Made by a program: the position numbers and the translations under genes. 64,000 nucleotides of DNA, taken from contig JACQEZ010000001.1 in the NCBI GenBank assembly GCA_016200325.1, positions 124,001-188,000 on the forward strand, read 5' to 3'. The notes below the pieces were generated by a model. The model saw only the letters and a list, made by a program, of their open reading frames with translations, made no database searches and had not been told where the DNA came from. Source of the stretch: Candidatus Manganitrophaceae bacterium. GTDB lineage: Bacteria > Nitrospirota > Nitrospiria > SBBL01 > Manganitrophaceae. Of the stretch, positions 26,198 to 33,824 are shown piece after piece. The first letter of the stretch is position 1. Each line of letters starts with the position of its first letter.

Positions 26198-27136
26198 GTG
26201 AAAAGAAAGAGCAAAATTACGATCGTCGGCGCCGGTCAGGTCGGCGGGACGACCGCGCAACGATTGGCCGAAAAGGCGTTCGCCGATGTGGTGTTGGTCG
26301 ACATCAATGCCGATCTGCCGCAGGCCAAGGCGCTCGATCTCCTGGAGTCGGCCCCCATCTACGGCTACGACACCCGAGTGATTGGGACCGCCAATTATGA
26401 GGAGACGGCGAATTCCGACATCGTGATCATCACCTCCGGTGTTCCGAGGAAACCGGGGATGAGCCGAGATGACCTTCTGCGGGTCAATGTCGGGATCGTC
26501 AAAGGGGTGACCGAGCAGGTGGTCCAGCGCTCTCCCGACACCATTCTTCTGATCGTTTCCAATCCGCTCGATGCGATGACCTACGTAGCACACAAGATCA
26601 GTCAATTTCCGCGAGAGCGGGTGATCGGGATGGCGGGGGCGCTCGATTCGGCTCGTTTCCGTGCCTTTATCTCGATGGAGCTGGGGGTCTCGGTGGAGAA
26701 TGTTCATGCCTTTGTCTTAGGCGGCCACGGGGACAGCATGGTGCCGCTGCCGCGCTATACCACCGTCGCCGGGATTCCACTGACGGAATTGCTCCCGAAA
26801 GATCGGCTCGATGCATTAATTCAAAGGACCCGCGACGGCGGCGCCGAGATTGTAAAACTGCTCAAGACGGGATCGGCGTTTTATGCCCCTTCTGCGGCGG
26901 TGGTCGAGATGGCCGAAGCGATTGTGAAAGATAAGAAAAAGATCCTTCCCTGCGCCGCCCTTTGTCAGGGAGAGTATAAAATTGATAATCTATTCGTCGG
27001 CGTCCCGGTGAAGCTGGGGCAAAAAGGGATCGAGGAGATCATTCAGATCAAGCTCACGCCGGAAGAAGAGACCAATCTCAACCGCTCCGCAGCGGCCGTC
27101 AGGGAGCTGTGCGAGGCGGTCGATAAAATCATTTGA
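26198..27136 (+). CDS. mdh: Malate dehydrogenase (LDH-like type)
   Basis: 312 residues. NAD-binding GAGQVGG (11-17) and VVLVDIN; active-site loop [11 protein letters not shown], where the Arg after PRKPGMS region marks malate rather than lactate specificity; [14 protein letters not shown]; the catalytic His in [12 protein letters not shown]. It oxidises malate to oxaloacetate in the TCA cycle, or works in reverse in a reductive cycle. GTG start at 26198 with GGTGGGG seven bases upstream. It is followed, after 90 bp, by a sigma-54 regulator with its own Rossmann domain, an association that may link this dehydrogenase to redox control. Confidence 0.93.
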   Translation: MKRKSKITIVGAGQVGGTTAQRLAEKAFADVVLVDINADLPQAKALDLLESAPIYGYDTRVIGTANYEETANSDIVIITSGVPRKPGMSRDDLLRVNVGIVKGVTEQVVQRSPDTILLIVSNPLDAMTYVAHKISQFPRERVIGMAGALDSARFRAFISMELGVSVENVHAFVLGGHGDSMVPLPRYTTVAGIPLTELLPKDRLDALIQRTRDGGAEIVKLLKTGSAFYAPSAAVVEMAEAIVKDKKKILPCAALCQGEYKIDNLFVGVPVKLGQKGIEEIIQIKLTPEEETNLNRSAAAVRELCEAVDKII

Positions 27137-27226
27137 TCACCTTCTCCATTCCGCCCGATTTCTTTCCGACCATAAGGTATCTCTCTTAAGCATCAGGGGA
27201 AACACGTTCCATCGAGGTTTTTCATC

Positions 27227-28537
27227 ATGACCAGGGTCGCCGTGATCGGGGCGGGGAAGGGAGGAACCGCCTTAATCGAGATCTTACATAAAGATCCTCT
27301 TGTGAAAGTCGTCGGGATCGCCGACACCAACCCCGACGCTCCCGGCATGGACCTGGCGAGACGCCTTAAAATTCCGACGACGACCGATTACCGAAAATTG
27401 ATTCGAGACGGGACCGATCTGGTGATCGACGTGACCGGGAGCAAGGCGGTGCGCGAAGGGCTGGAGAAGAATGCCGGCCAGGTCGAGGTGATCGGCGGTC
27501 TTTCTGCAAAGTTCATGTGGCAATTGATCGAAGAGCGGATCAAGAGCAAGGCGATGGCGGAGGTCTTGCGGTCCCGATACTCCTTCGAGAACATTATCGG
27601 TCAGAGCGAAAAGATGCAGGAGATGTATCGCCTCATCCCGAAGATCGCGAAGACTAATTCGACGGTCCTCATCGAGGGGGAAAGCGGCACCGGCAAGGAG
27701 TTGATCGCCCATTCGATCCACCAATTCAGCCAACGGGAGGACAAACCGTTCATCCGGGTCAACTGCGGCGCACTGGCCGAGGGGCTTCTCGAGAGCGAGC
27801 TGTTCGGCCATGTGAAGGGGGCCTTCACCGGCGCTGTTGCTCATAAGCTCGGGCGATTTGAACTGGCAGACGGCGGGACGATTTTCCTCGATGAGATCGG
27901 TGACATCAGCCCGACCACCCAAGTGAAGCTTCTCCGTGTGGTTCAGGAAGGGGAGATCGAGAAGGTCGGTGATTCGCGCCGCATCAAGGTCGATGTCCGG
28001 ATTATCGCCGCGACGAACAAAGATCTGAAAAAGGCCGTCGAGATGCGCGAGTTCCGCCAAGATCTCTATTATCGGCTCCGGGTGGTTCCCATCCATCTTC
28101 CGCCGCTTCGGGAGAGAAAAGACGATATCCCGCTTCTGGTTACTCATTTCATCGACCGATTTAACAAGGAGATGGGAAAGAAGATTACGCAGGTCTCTCC
28201 GGACGCGATGGAGATCCTGATGGAATATGACTATCCTGGAAATATCCGCGAGCTTGAGAATATTATCGAGCATGTCATGGTGTTTTGTACCGGCGAGGTG
28301 CTTCAGGCAGAGCATCTTTTGAAGGATATTCAGACATCCCGTGGTGACATCATTGGCAAAGTAATCGAGCAGGACGACCCTCTAAGGGCAATGGAGCAGG
28401 AGCTGATTTTAAAGGCGCTCAATCAGGCGGGATGGAATTATAAGAAAACGGCGGAGAAATTAAAAATGAGCCGGACCACCTTGTGGCGAAAACTCAAAGA
28501 GTATGGGCTTGTCAAGCCCAATATTGTTTCAATATAG
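27227..28537 (+). CDS. Sigma-54-dependent activator with N-terminal NAD(P)-binding Rossmann domain
   Basis: 436 residues. Residues 1-110 are a dinucleotide-binding fold (VAVIGAGKGGTALIEIL with G8, G10, G12; VVGIADTNPDAPGM; DLVIDVTGSKAVREG), like homoserine or dihydrodipicolinate dehydrogenase N-termini, in the place of the usual REC, PAS or GAF sensor. Residues 122-350 are the AAA+ domain: Walker A GESGTGKE (151-158), the sigma-54 contact loop GAFTGA (198-203), Walker B GGTIFLDEIGD (216-226). The C-terminus has a Fis-type helix-turn-helix (NYKKTAEKLKMSRTTLWRKLKEYGL). A sigma-54 promoter lies 170 bp downstream. Binding of NAD(H) or a metabolite as the input signal is inference. Confidence 0.9.
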   Translation: MTRVAVIGAGKGGTALIEILHKDPLVKVVGIADTNPDAPGMDLARRLKIPTTTDYRKLIRDGTDLVIDVTGSKAVREGLEKNAGQVEVIGGLSAKFMWQLIEERIKSKAMAEVLRSRYSFENIIGQSEKMQEMYRLIPKIAKTNSTVLIEGESGTGKELIAHSIHQFSQREDKPFIRVNCGALAEGLLESELFGHVKGAFTGAVAHKLGRFELADGGTIFLDEIGDISPTTQVKLLRVVQEGEIEKVGDSRRIKVDVRIIAATNKDLKKAVEMREFRQDLYYRLRVVPIHLPPLRERKDDIPLLVTHFIDRFNKEMGKKITQVSPDAMEILMEYDYPGNIRELENIIEHVMVFCTGEVLQAEHLLKDIQTSRGDIIGKVIEQDDPLRAMEQELILKALNQAGWNYKKTAEKLKMSRTTLWRKLKEYGLVKPNIVSI

Positions 28538-28632
28538 AACATGTTTAAATATGAAACAAATGTTTTAAGATATTGAAATTGCTAGTATAAATTATAATTT
28601 TATGGAAATAATTAAAATTATTTGTTTCAAAT
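28523..28632 (+). promoter_or_regulatory. Cluster of TTTGTTTCA-type sites, candidate activator-binding sites
   Basis: Three copies of a motif sharing TTGTTTCA occur in an AT-rich region: ATTGTTTCAAT (28523-28533, inside the end of the regulator gene), its reverse as ATGAAACAAATG (28551-28562) and TTTGTTTCAAAT (28621-28632). They lie 70-180 bp upstream of a sigma-54 promoter, the normal distance for enhancer-binding proteins, and the adjacent gene encodes one. Confidence 0.45.
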
Positions 28633-28704
28633 GTGAACGATGCCTTTACGGGATGTAATCGGTAATCTTATTGATTTATATGGGGAAAATTTAAAAAAAG
28701 CATC

Positions 28705-28720
28705 TGGCATTCATGTTGCA
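28705..28720 (+). promoter_or_regulatory. Sigma-54 (-24/-12) promoter
   Basis: TGGCATTCATGTTGCA fits the 16-base consensus TGGCAC-N5-TTGCA with a single mismatch (T for C) and exact GG-to-GC spacing. Transcription would start near 28731, giving a leader of about 30 bases before the zinc-ribbon gene at 28761. Confidence 0.75.
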
Positions 28721-28760
28721 ATTTTTAGGTTAGCAAATGAACCTAAACGAGGAGGTCACC

Positions 28761-28961
28761 ATGGATTGTCCCAGATGTAGCGGAAGTATGATTTCGCAGA
28801 TCTTTGAAGATATCAAGGACGATACCGGTCATATCTCTTTTTATGGCTACCGATGTCTCATCTGTGGTGAGATTGTCGATCCGGTCATCATGGCCAACCG
28901 GCAGAACCGTCCCCATCTTCAGGCAAGAAATCGAAAGTTGATGGCCTCCTCCAGGGCATAA
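28761..28961 (+). CDS. Small zinc-ribbon protein
   Basis: 66 residues from ATG 28761, which has an ideal GAGGAGGT ribosome site; an upstream in-frame ATG at 28737 has none and includes it. Two CxxC knuckles (CPRC at 3-6 and CLIC at about 32-35), separated by an acidic FEDIKDDTGHISFYGYR stretch, form a treble-clef or zinc-ribbon fold. The tail is basic. It is the first gene after the sigma-54 promoter and lies 40 bp before the NuoF-like gene, so the pair should be co-expressed. A regulatory or assembly role is possible; no function is known to me. Confidence 0.75.
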   Translation: MDCPRCSGSMISQIFEDIKDDTGHISFYGYRCLICGEIVDPVIMANRQNRPHLQARNRKLMASSRA

Positions 28962-29001
28962 CGCGCTGACAAGAAGGCTCATCCTGAGAAGGAATCAGTT
29001 C

Positions 29002-30297
29002 GTGCAAAGTCGGCATGTACTCACCGATCGTGATCTGCTTCTCGAACATCTGCCGACGGTCCGTCCGATGGGCTATCAGGAATATGTGGCCCGCCGGGGC
29101 TATGCCGGGTTATCGAAAGCATTGCGCATCGGTCCCGCGGCGATTCTGGAGACGATTAGGCAATCCGGTCTTCGCGGCCGTGGCGGCGCCGGCTTTCCCA
29201 CGGCGAAAAAGTGGGAGATGGTCGTCCAACGAAACGAACCGAAAAAATACCTTTGTTGTAATGCCGCCGAGGATGAGCCCGGCACCTTTAAAGACCGCTA
29301 CCTTCTCCGGTTTAACCCCCACCAATTAATCGAAGGCGCCCTGATCGCCGGTTACGCGGTCGGTGCAGAAGAGGTTTACCTTTATATAAACGGCCATTAC
29401 ACTGAAGAGATCGAGTTCATGGAGCAGGCGCTCCAGGAAGCTAAAGAGAAAGGGCATTGGGGACGGCCGATTGAAGGTTCTTCCCGCCGGCTCGAACTCA
29501 TCCTTTGTAAAAGCCCTGGAACCTACGTTGCGGGGGAGGAGACAGCTCTGCTGGAGGTGATTGAAGGCCGCGCCGCGAGACCTCGGCAGAAGCCCCCTTA
29601 TTATCCCGCCGTCCGTGGGCTCTTTGGCATGCCGACCGTCGTCAACAACGCTGAAACCCTCTCGAATGTCTCCCACATTCTCAGAGAAGGGGCCGATTGG
29701 TTTCGATCCCGTGGGACAGCGACTTCTCCAGGCACTTTGGTCTTTACGTTGACGGGGGATGTCAACCGTCCCGGTCTGTATGAGCTTCCGCTGGGAACCT
29801 CTCTGCGCGAGTTAATTGAAGTTCATGGAGAAGGAATCAAGGGGGGAAAGCAGCTCAAGGCGGTTTTCCCGGGGGGACCGTCGAATACGATCATTGGGAT
29901 CGATAAACTAGACACGGCGCTCGATTTTGATGCGTTGAAGGCTGTTGGGACCGGTTTGGGGACCGGCGCGGTGATTGTGATGTCGGAAGAGGTCTGTATG
30001 GTCCAGTCCGCGATTCAGTATGCCCGGTTCTTTGGAAGAGAGAGTTGCGGCCAGTGTCCCCCCTGTAAGCTGGGAACGGTGCATATCTCTGAAATTCTTG
30101 AGAAGATAGAGTCTGGCCGGGGGGATGAAAAGGACCTCCAACAGATCGAGCAGGTCTGCGGTATGATTAAAGGGAGGGGATATTGTTATCTATTAACGGG
30201 GGCTTCTATCGCCGTTGAGAGCATCTACCGCCGCTTTAAGGAAGAATATGCCGCCCACGTTCGAGAGGGAGCTTGTCCTTTTGTCGGGGCCGCTTGA
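29002..30297 (+). CDS. nuoF: NuoF-type NADH-binding flavoprotein subunit (stand-alone)
   Basis: 431 residues from GTG 29002 (AAGGA nine bases upstream). FMN site GLRGRGGAGFPTAKKW (56-71) and CNAAEDEPGTFKDR; NADH-site loop GTYVAGEETALLEVIEG (173-189); a 4Fe-4S cluster formed by C349, C352, C355 (ESCGQCPPCKLG) and C395. This is the complete 51-kDa-type subunit of complex I, NAD-reducing hydrogenases and formate dehydrogenases. No NuoE or NuoG partner is adjacent. It is preceded by a zinc-ribbon gene under a sigma-54 promoter. It could be an electron input module shared with an enzyme encoded elsewhere, so the exact complex is uncertain though the domain assignment is firm. Confidence 0.88.
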   Translation: MQSRHVLTDRDLLLEHLPTVRPMGYQEYVARRGYAGLSKALRIGPAAILETIRQSGLRGRGGAGFPTAKKWEMVVQRNEPKKYLCCNAAEDEPGTFKDRYLLRFNPHQLIEGALIAGYAVGAEEVYLYINGHYTEEIEFMEQALQEAKEKGHWGRPIEGSSRRLELILCKSPGTYVAGEETALLEVIEGRAARPRQKPPYYPAVRGLFGMPTVVNNAETLSNVSHILREGADWFRSRGTATSPGTLVFTLTGDVNRPGLYELPLGTSLRELIEVHGEGIKGGKQLKAVFPGGPSNTIIGIDKLDTALDFDALKAVGTGLGTGAVIVMSEEVCMVQSAIQYARFFGRESCGQCPPCKLGTVHISEILEKIESGRGDEKDLQQIEQVCGMIKGRGYCYLLTGASIAVESIYRRFKEEYAAHVREGACPFVGAA

Positions 30298-30338
30298 ATC
30301 AGGGCGAAATCAGGATTATATAAAACGTAGAAGAATTT

Positions 30339-30347
30339 TGCTATAAT
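30339..30347 (+). promoter_or_regulatory. Extended -10 promoter for erpA
   Basis: TGCTATAAT: consensus -10 with the TG extension, 30 bp before the erpA start at 30377. Confidence 0.55.
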
Positions 30348-30376
30348 GAACTAAATTGCGTGACGAGGAGGAAGCG

Positions 30377-30700
30377 ATGGTCATCATAACGGAAAAGGCC
30401 GGAACCAAAGTAAAAGAGATCATGGAAGCGGAACAGAAAGCCGGCTATGGACTACGGGTTTATGTCACCGGAGGGGGCTGTTCCGGCTACCAATATGGAA
30501 TGGCCTTTGAAGAGAAAGCCACCGATGAGGACAGCGTGCTCGAAATGCACGGTGTGAAGCTCTTTGTCGATCCCTACAGCGCGCCGATGCTCCAAGGAAC
30601 GGAAGTCGACTATGTCGATAATCTGCAGGGAGCGGGGTTCGCGATTAAAAATCCGAATGCCAAATCGACCTGCGGTTGCGGCCAGTCGTTCAGCGCCTAG
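30377..30700 (+). CDS. erpA: Iron-sulfur cluster insertion protein (ErpA/HesB/IscA family)
   Basis: 107 residues from ATG 30377 (GAGGAGG seven bases upstream; an in-frame GTG/ATG earlier would engulf the ribosome site). The A-type carrier signature is complete: GGGCSGYQYGM with the first cysteine and STCGCGQSF with the last two. It transfers Fe-S clusters to apoproteins in the cytoplasm. The upstream gene encodes an Fe-S flavoprotein (NuoF-like), an obvious possible client. A terminator follows at 30736. Confidence 0.92.
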   Translation: MVIITEKAGTKVKEIMEAEQKAGYGLRVYVTGGGCSGYQYGMAFEEKATDEDSVLEMHGVKLFVDPYSAPMLQGTEVDYVDNLQGAGFAIKNPNAKSTCGCGQSFSA

Positions 30701-30735
30701 GCGCGTCCGAAGGGTTCAGGAATTGATCGAATTAG

Positions 30736-30770
30736 AAAAGGGCCGGTTCTTTAGATCGGCCCTTTTTTTT
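30736..30770 (+). terminator. Rho-independent terminator after erpA
   Basis: AAAAGGGCCG, an 11-base loop, CGGCCCTTTT continuing into a run of eight T. Strong and canonical. Confidence 0.9.
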
Positions 30771-30824
30771 GGCTGGAGGGCGATCCGATCATTTTAGATT
30801 GTCGCTAGATTGTTCGGAGTTTGC

Positions 30825-30853
30825 TTGACAGCCGGGGCCTTGTCCCATATAAT
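30825..30853 (+). promoter_or_regulatory. Consensus sigma-70 promoter of the lipid-synthesis cluster
   Basis: TTGACA, exactly 17 bp, TATAAT: both hexamers are perfect. It lies 30 bp upstream of the yceD-like gene that opens the rpmF-plsX-fabH cluster. Confidence 0.85.
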
Positions 30854-30883
30854 CCAACTTTTTGAAATAGATAGGGTATTGAG

Positions 30884-31417
30884 ATGGAAATTAAAATTAA
30901 TGATATTCCACCCGAAGGGCTTCTTCTCACCTATGAAGAAGGTCCTGAGGAATTTGACCTCTCGAAAAGCGGGTTTGCGATCAAAGGCAACATTCATGTC
31001 TTGGTAAAAGCAATCAAGCACAACGAGGAGGACGTGTATGTTCGAGGGGCGATCACGGCCGAGATCGTCTCGGAATGCAGCCGCTGTTTGAAGCCGCTGA
31101 CCAACACGATTGAGTCCGACTTCCAAGTCGAATATGTCCCTCGAACATCGGTCCCCGAAGGGGAGCAGGAGTTGGTGCAAGAGGAGCTTGATCTCCTTTT
31201 CTATGACGGAGAGACGATCAACATTCGCGAAGAGGTTGAAGGGCAGCTGATCTTGTCGACGCCGATGCGGCCGCTCTGCAGGGAAGATTGCCGCGGCCTC
31301 TGTCCGCAGTGCGGCCAGGATTTAAATGTCAGGCAATGCAACTGTGTGGTCGAAGCGCCCGATCCCCGCTGGGCAGGTTTAAAAGAAATTTTTGAGAACA
31401 AGAAAAAATCATCATAA
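30884..31417 (+). CDS. DUF177/YceD family protein with zinc-binding cysteines
   Basis: 177 residues. N-terminal beta-rich region (ISLxIPPEG-like start), then VSECSRCLKPL near residue 65 and a C-terminal cluster CREDCRGLCPQCGQDLNVRQCNC. This is typical of the YceD/DUF177 proteins encoded directly upstream of rpmF across bacteria and linked to 23S rRNA or ribosome assembly. Placement right before rpmF confirms the family. It is transcribed from a consensus promoter and separated from rpmF by 27 bp. Confidence 0.88.
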   Translation: MEIKINDIPPEGLLLTYEEGPEEFDLSKSGFAIKGNIHVLVKAIKHNEEDVYVRGAITAEIVSECSRCLKPLTNTIESDFQVEYVPRTSVPEGEQELVQEELDLLFYDGETINIREEVEGQLILSTPMRPLCREDCRGLCPQCGQDLNVRQCNCVVEAPDPRWAGLKEIFENKKKSS

Positions 31418-31444
31418 TATTCTGTAAATTCTGAAGGAGAAGAG

Positions 31445-31627
31445 ATGCCGAATCCAAAACACAAAATATCCAGGGCGCGACGGGACAGCCGACGGACCCA
31501 CAAGAAGCTTCAGACCCCCGTCTATGTCCTCTGCCCGCAGTGTCATGAACCGAAGCTCCCCCACCATGCCTGCCTCAGCTGCGGCAGCTATAAGGGACGT
31601 GAGGCAATCGCCGTCGAAGAGGTCTAG
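31445..31627 (+). CDS. rpmF: 50S ribosomal protein L32
   Basis: 60 residues beginning MPNPKHKISRARRDSRR, the standard L32 start, and carrying CPQC and CLSC zinc knuckles (positions 30-33 and 43-46), as in the zinc-binding form of L32. Ribosome site GAAGGAGA before ATG 31445. It sits between yceD and plsX, the usual arrangement that couples ribosome and membrane-lipid synthesis. Confidence 0.95.
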   Translation: MPNPKHKISRARRDSRRTHKKLQTPVYVLCPQCHEPKLPHHACLSCGSYKGREAIAVEEV

Positions 31628-31655
31628 TTGATCGCCGATTGCCGATAGAGGTCCT

Positions 31656-32687
31656 ATGAAGATTGCCCTGGATGCCATGGGAGGAGACGACGCCCCTGCC
31701 GCCGTCGTCGAAGGGGCCGTGATGGCGGCCCGTGAGCTCGACGTCGAGATCGTTCTCGTCGGCGACGAAAAAGAAGTTCAAAAAGAACTCTCCCGACATG
31801 CCATTCAAGGCCTGCCCCTCTCCGTGCATCACGCCCCCCAGCGGGTTGAGATGCATGAATCTCCTTCCTCCGTCGTCCGAAAGAAACGGGACTCGTCGAT
31901 TTGGATCGCCACTGAATTGGTAAAGAGTTCAGAGGCGGTTGCAGTCATCAGCGCCGGCAATACCGGCGCCAGCATGGCAACGGCCCTCTTTATCCTCGGC
32001 CCGTTAACCGGCGTTGAGCGGCCGGCGATCGCAACCCCCCTCCCGACCCTGAAGGGAACCTCGATCCTCATCGATGTCGGGGCAAACGTCGACTGCAAGC
32101 CGCAGCACCTCTTTCAGTTCGCGATCATGGGACATATTTACGCCAAGGAGATCCTCGGCGCGGCCGAGCCGAAGATCGGCCTCCTGAGCATCGGGGAGGA
32201 AGACACCAAGGGGAATGAGCTGACCAAAGAGGTTTTTAAACTGCTCAAGGCGAGTCCGCTCCGGTTTATCGGGAATGTCGAGGGAAGAGATGTCTATGCC
32301 GGCGAGGCCGACGTCGTCGTCTGCGACGGTTTTATCGGAAACGTTGCCTTGAAGATTTCCGAAGGGCTCTCGGATGCGATCATCCAATTCTTGAAGCGGG
32401 AGATCACCGCCTCGCCGTTGGCGAAGCTCGGCTATTTTTTGTTAAAGCCGGCCTTCTCTAATTTTCGAAAGAAGGTCGATTACGCCGAATATGGGGGGGC
32501 CCCGCTCTTGGGGGTCAATGGCATCAGCATCATCTGCCACGGTCGCTCTTCCGGAAAGGCGATTAAAAACGCCGTTCGGGTCGCCAAGGAATCCTACAGC
32601 CGCGGGGTGAATCGGCTGATCAAAGAGCAGATCGAGGCCCAGATGGGATCGGTTTCCACCAAGGAAGAAGGGGTGCCGCGTCCATGA
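31656..32687 (+). CDS. plsX: Phosphate acyltransferase PlsX
   Basis: 343 residues. MKIALDAMGGDDAP at the start, SSVVRKKRDSS, SAGNTGASMATALFILG and the later FIGNVEGRDV and VVCDGFIGNVALK blocks are diagnostic for PlsX. It converts acyl-ACP to acyl-phosphate for phospholipid synthesis (with PlsY) at the membrane surface. AGAGGT precedes ATG 31656; the stop overlaps the fabH ATG (ATGA). Length and motifs are normal. Confidence 0.96.
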   Translation: MKIALDAMGGDDAPAAVVEGAVMAARELDVEIVLVGDEKEVQKELSRHAIQGLPLSVHHAPQRVEMHESPSSVVRKKRDSSIWIATELVKSSEAVAVISAGNTGASMATALFILGPLTGVERPAIATPLPTLKGTSILIDVGANVDCKPQHLFQFAIMGHIYAKEILGAAEPKIGLLSIGEEDTKGNELTKEVFKLLKASPLRFIGNVEGRDVYAGEADVVVCDGFIGNVALKISEGLSDAIIQFLKREITASPLAKLGYFLLKPAFSNFRKKVDYAEYGGAPLLGVNGISIICHGRSSGKAIKNAVRVAKESYSRGVNRLIKEQIEAQMGSVSTKEEGVPRP

Positions 32688-33694
32688 GCCTTGGAAAGCC
32701 GGAAGGCGCGCCGAAGATGCGGGCCCGCATCGTCTCGACCGGATCGTATGTCCCCGAGGGGCGTCTGACCAACAAGGACCTTGAAGCCAAGGTCGACACG
32801 ACCGACGAGTGGATCTTCGAGCGGACCGGGATTCGCGAGCGACGGATCGCCGCGAAGGACCAGGCGACCTCCGATCTGGCGCTCATCGCGGCGCAGCGGG
32901 CGCTCGAAGCGGCGAGAATTGCTCCGGAGGAGATCGACTTGATCGTCCTGGCGACCTCCACCCCGGACATGTTTTTCCCCTCGACCGCCTGCATCGTTCA
33001 AGACCGGCTGAAAGCGACGCGGGCCGCCGCCTTCGACCTCTCCGCCGCCTGCTCCGGTTTTGTCTATGCCTTGTCGGTCGGAGAACAATTTATCCGAAGC
33101 GGGACCTATCACAAGGTGCTCGTCATCGGCGCTGAAGTGATGACCCGCCTGCTCGATTGGACCGATCGAAGGACCTGCGTTCTCTTCGGCGACGGCGCCG
33201 GCGCGGTCTTGCTCTCGGCGGCCGAAGCGGATGAGGGAATTCTCTCCACCCATCTTCATTCGGACGGCTCGCTGTGGGATTTGATCTGTGTTCCCGGCGG
33301 CGGCGCGGCGGCCCCCCCTTCGGAAAAGGTCTTGGCGGAGCATCTCAATACAATCAAAATGAAGGGGAACGAGACGTTCAAGGCGGCTGTCCGTAATTTG
33401 GAAGAGGTGGCCTGGGAAGCGCTTCGTGCAAACGGTTTCCTCCCCTCCGATCTCGCTTTTGTCGTTCCGCATCAGGCCAATCTTCGAATTCTCGGAGCGG
33501 TGGCCGATCGGCTCGGGGTCGGGATGGAACAGGTGATCACGAATCTCGACCGTTTTGGAAATACCTCTGCGGCATCTATTCCCCTGGCGCTCGATGAGGC
33601 GGTTCGAGCCGGTCGGATTAAAAAGGGATCACTGCTTCTGTTCTTAGCCTTCGGAGGCGGGCTGACCTGGGCCTCCTCATTGGTACGGTGGTAA
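32684..33694 (+). CDS. fabH: 3-oxoacyl-ACP synthase III (KAS III)
   Basis: 336 residues with the Cys-His-Asn triad: C123 in DLSAACSGFVYAL, H263 in VPHQANLRI and N293 in FGNTSAASIP. It condenses acetyl-CoA (or another primer) with malonyl-ACP to start fatty-acid synthesis. Start overlaps plsX by four bases. The N-terminal 10 residues before MRARIVSTGSYVPE are extra compared with E. coli FabH, so an internal ATG at 32717 could also serve, but the overlap favours 32684. Confidence 0.95.
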   Translation: MSLGKPEGAPKMRARIVSTGSYVPEGRLTNKDLEAKVDTTDEWIFERTGIRERRIAAKDQATSDLALIAAQRALEAARIAPEEIDLIVLATSTPDMFFPSTACIVQDRLKATRAAAFDLSAACSGFVYALSVGEQFIRSGTYHKVLVIGAEVMTRLLDWTDRRTCVLFGDGAGAVLLSAAEADEGILSTHLHSDGSLWDLICVPGGGAAAPPSEKVLAEHLNTIKMKGNETFKAAVRNLEEVAWEALRANGFLPSDLAFVVPHQANLRILGAVADRLGVGMEQVITNLDRFGNTSAASIPLALDEAVRAGRIKKGSLLLFLAFGGGLTWASSLVRW

Positions 33695-33824
33695 ATAAAC
33701 GGATCCAGTTCGGAATGCGGGTGCGGACGCCCGAAGTAAAAGAGCCAAATTAGTCAGACTTTCCTTTGGTTTTAACTTCGTTATCGAATTCGACACGCTG
33801 CATGACATTTCATAGGAGGAGAGA

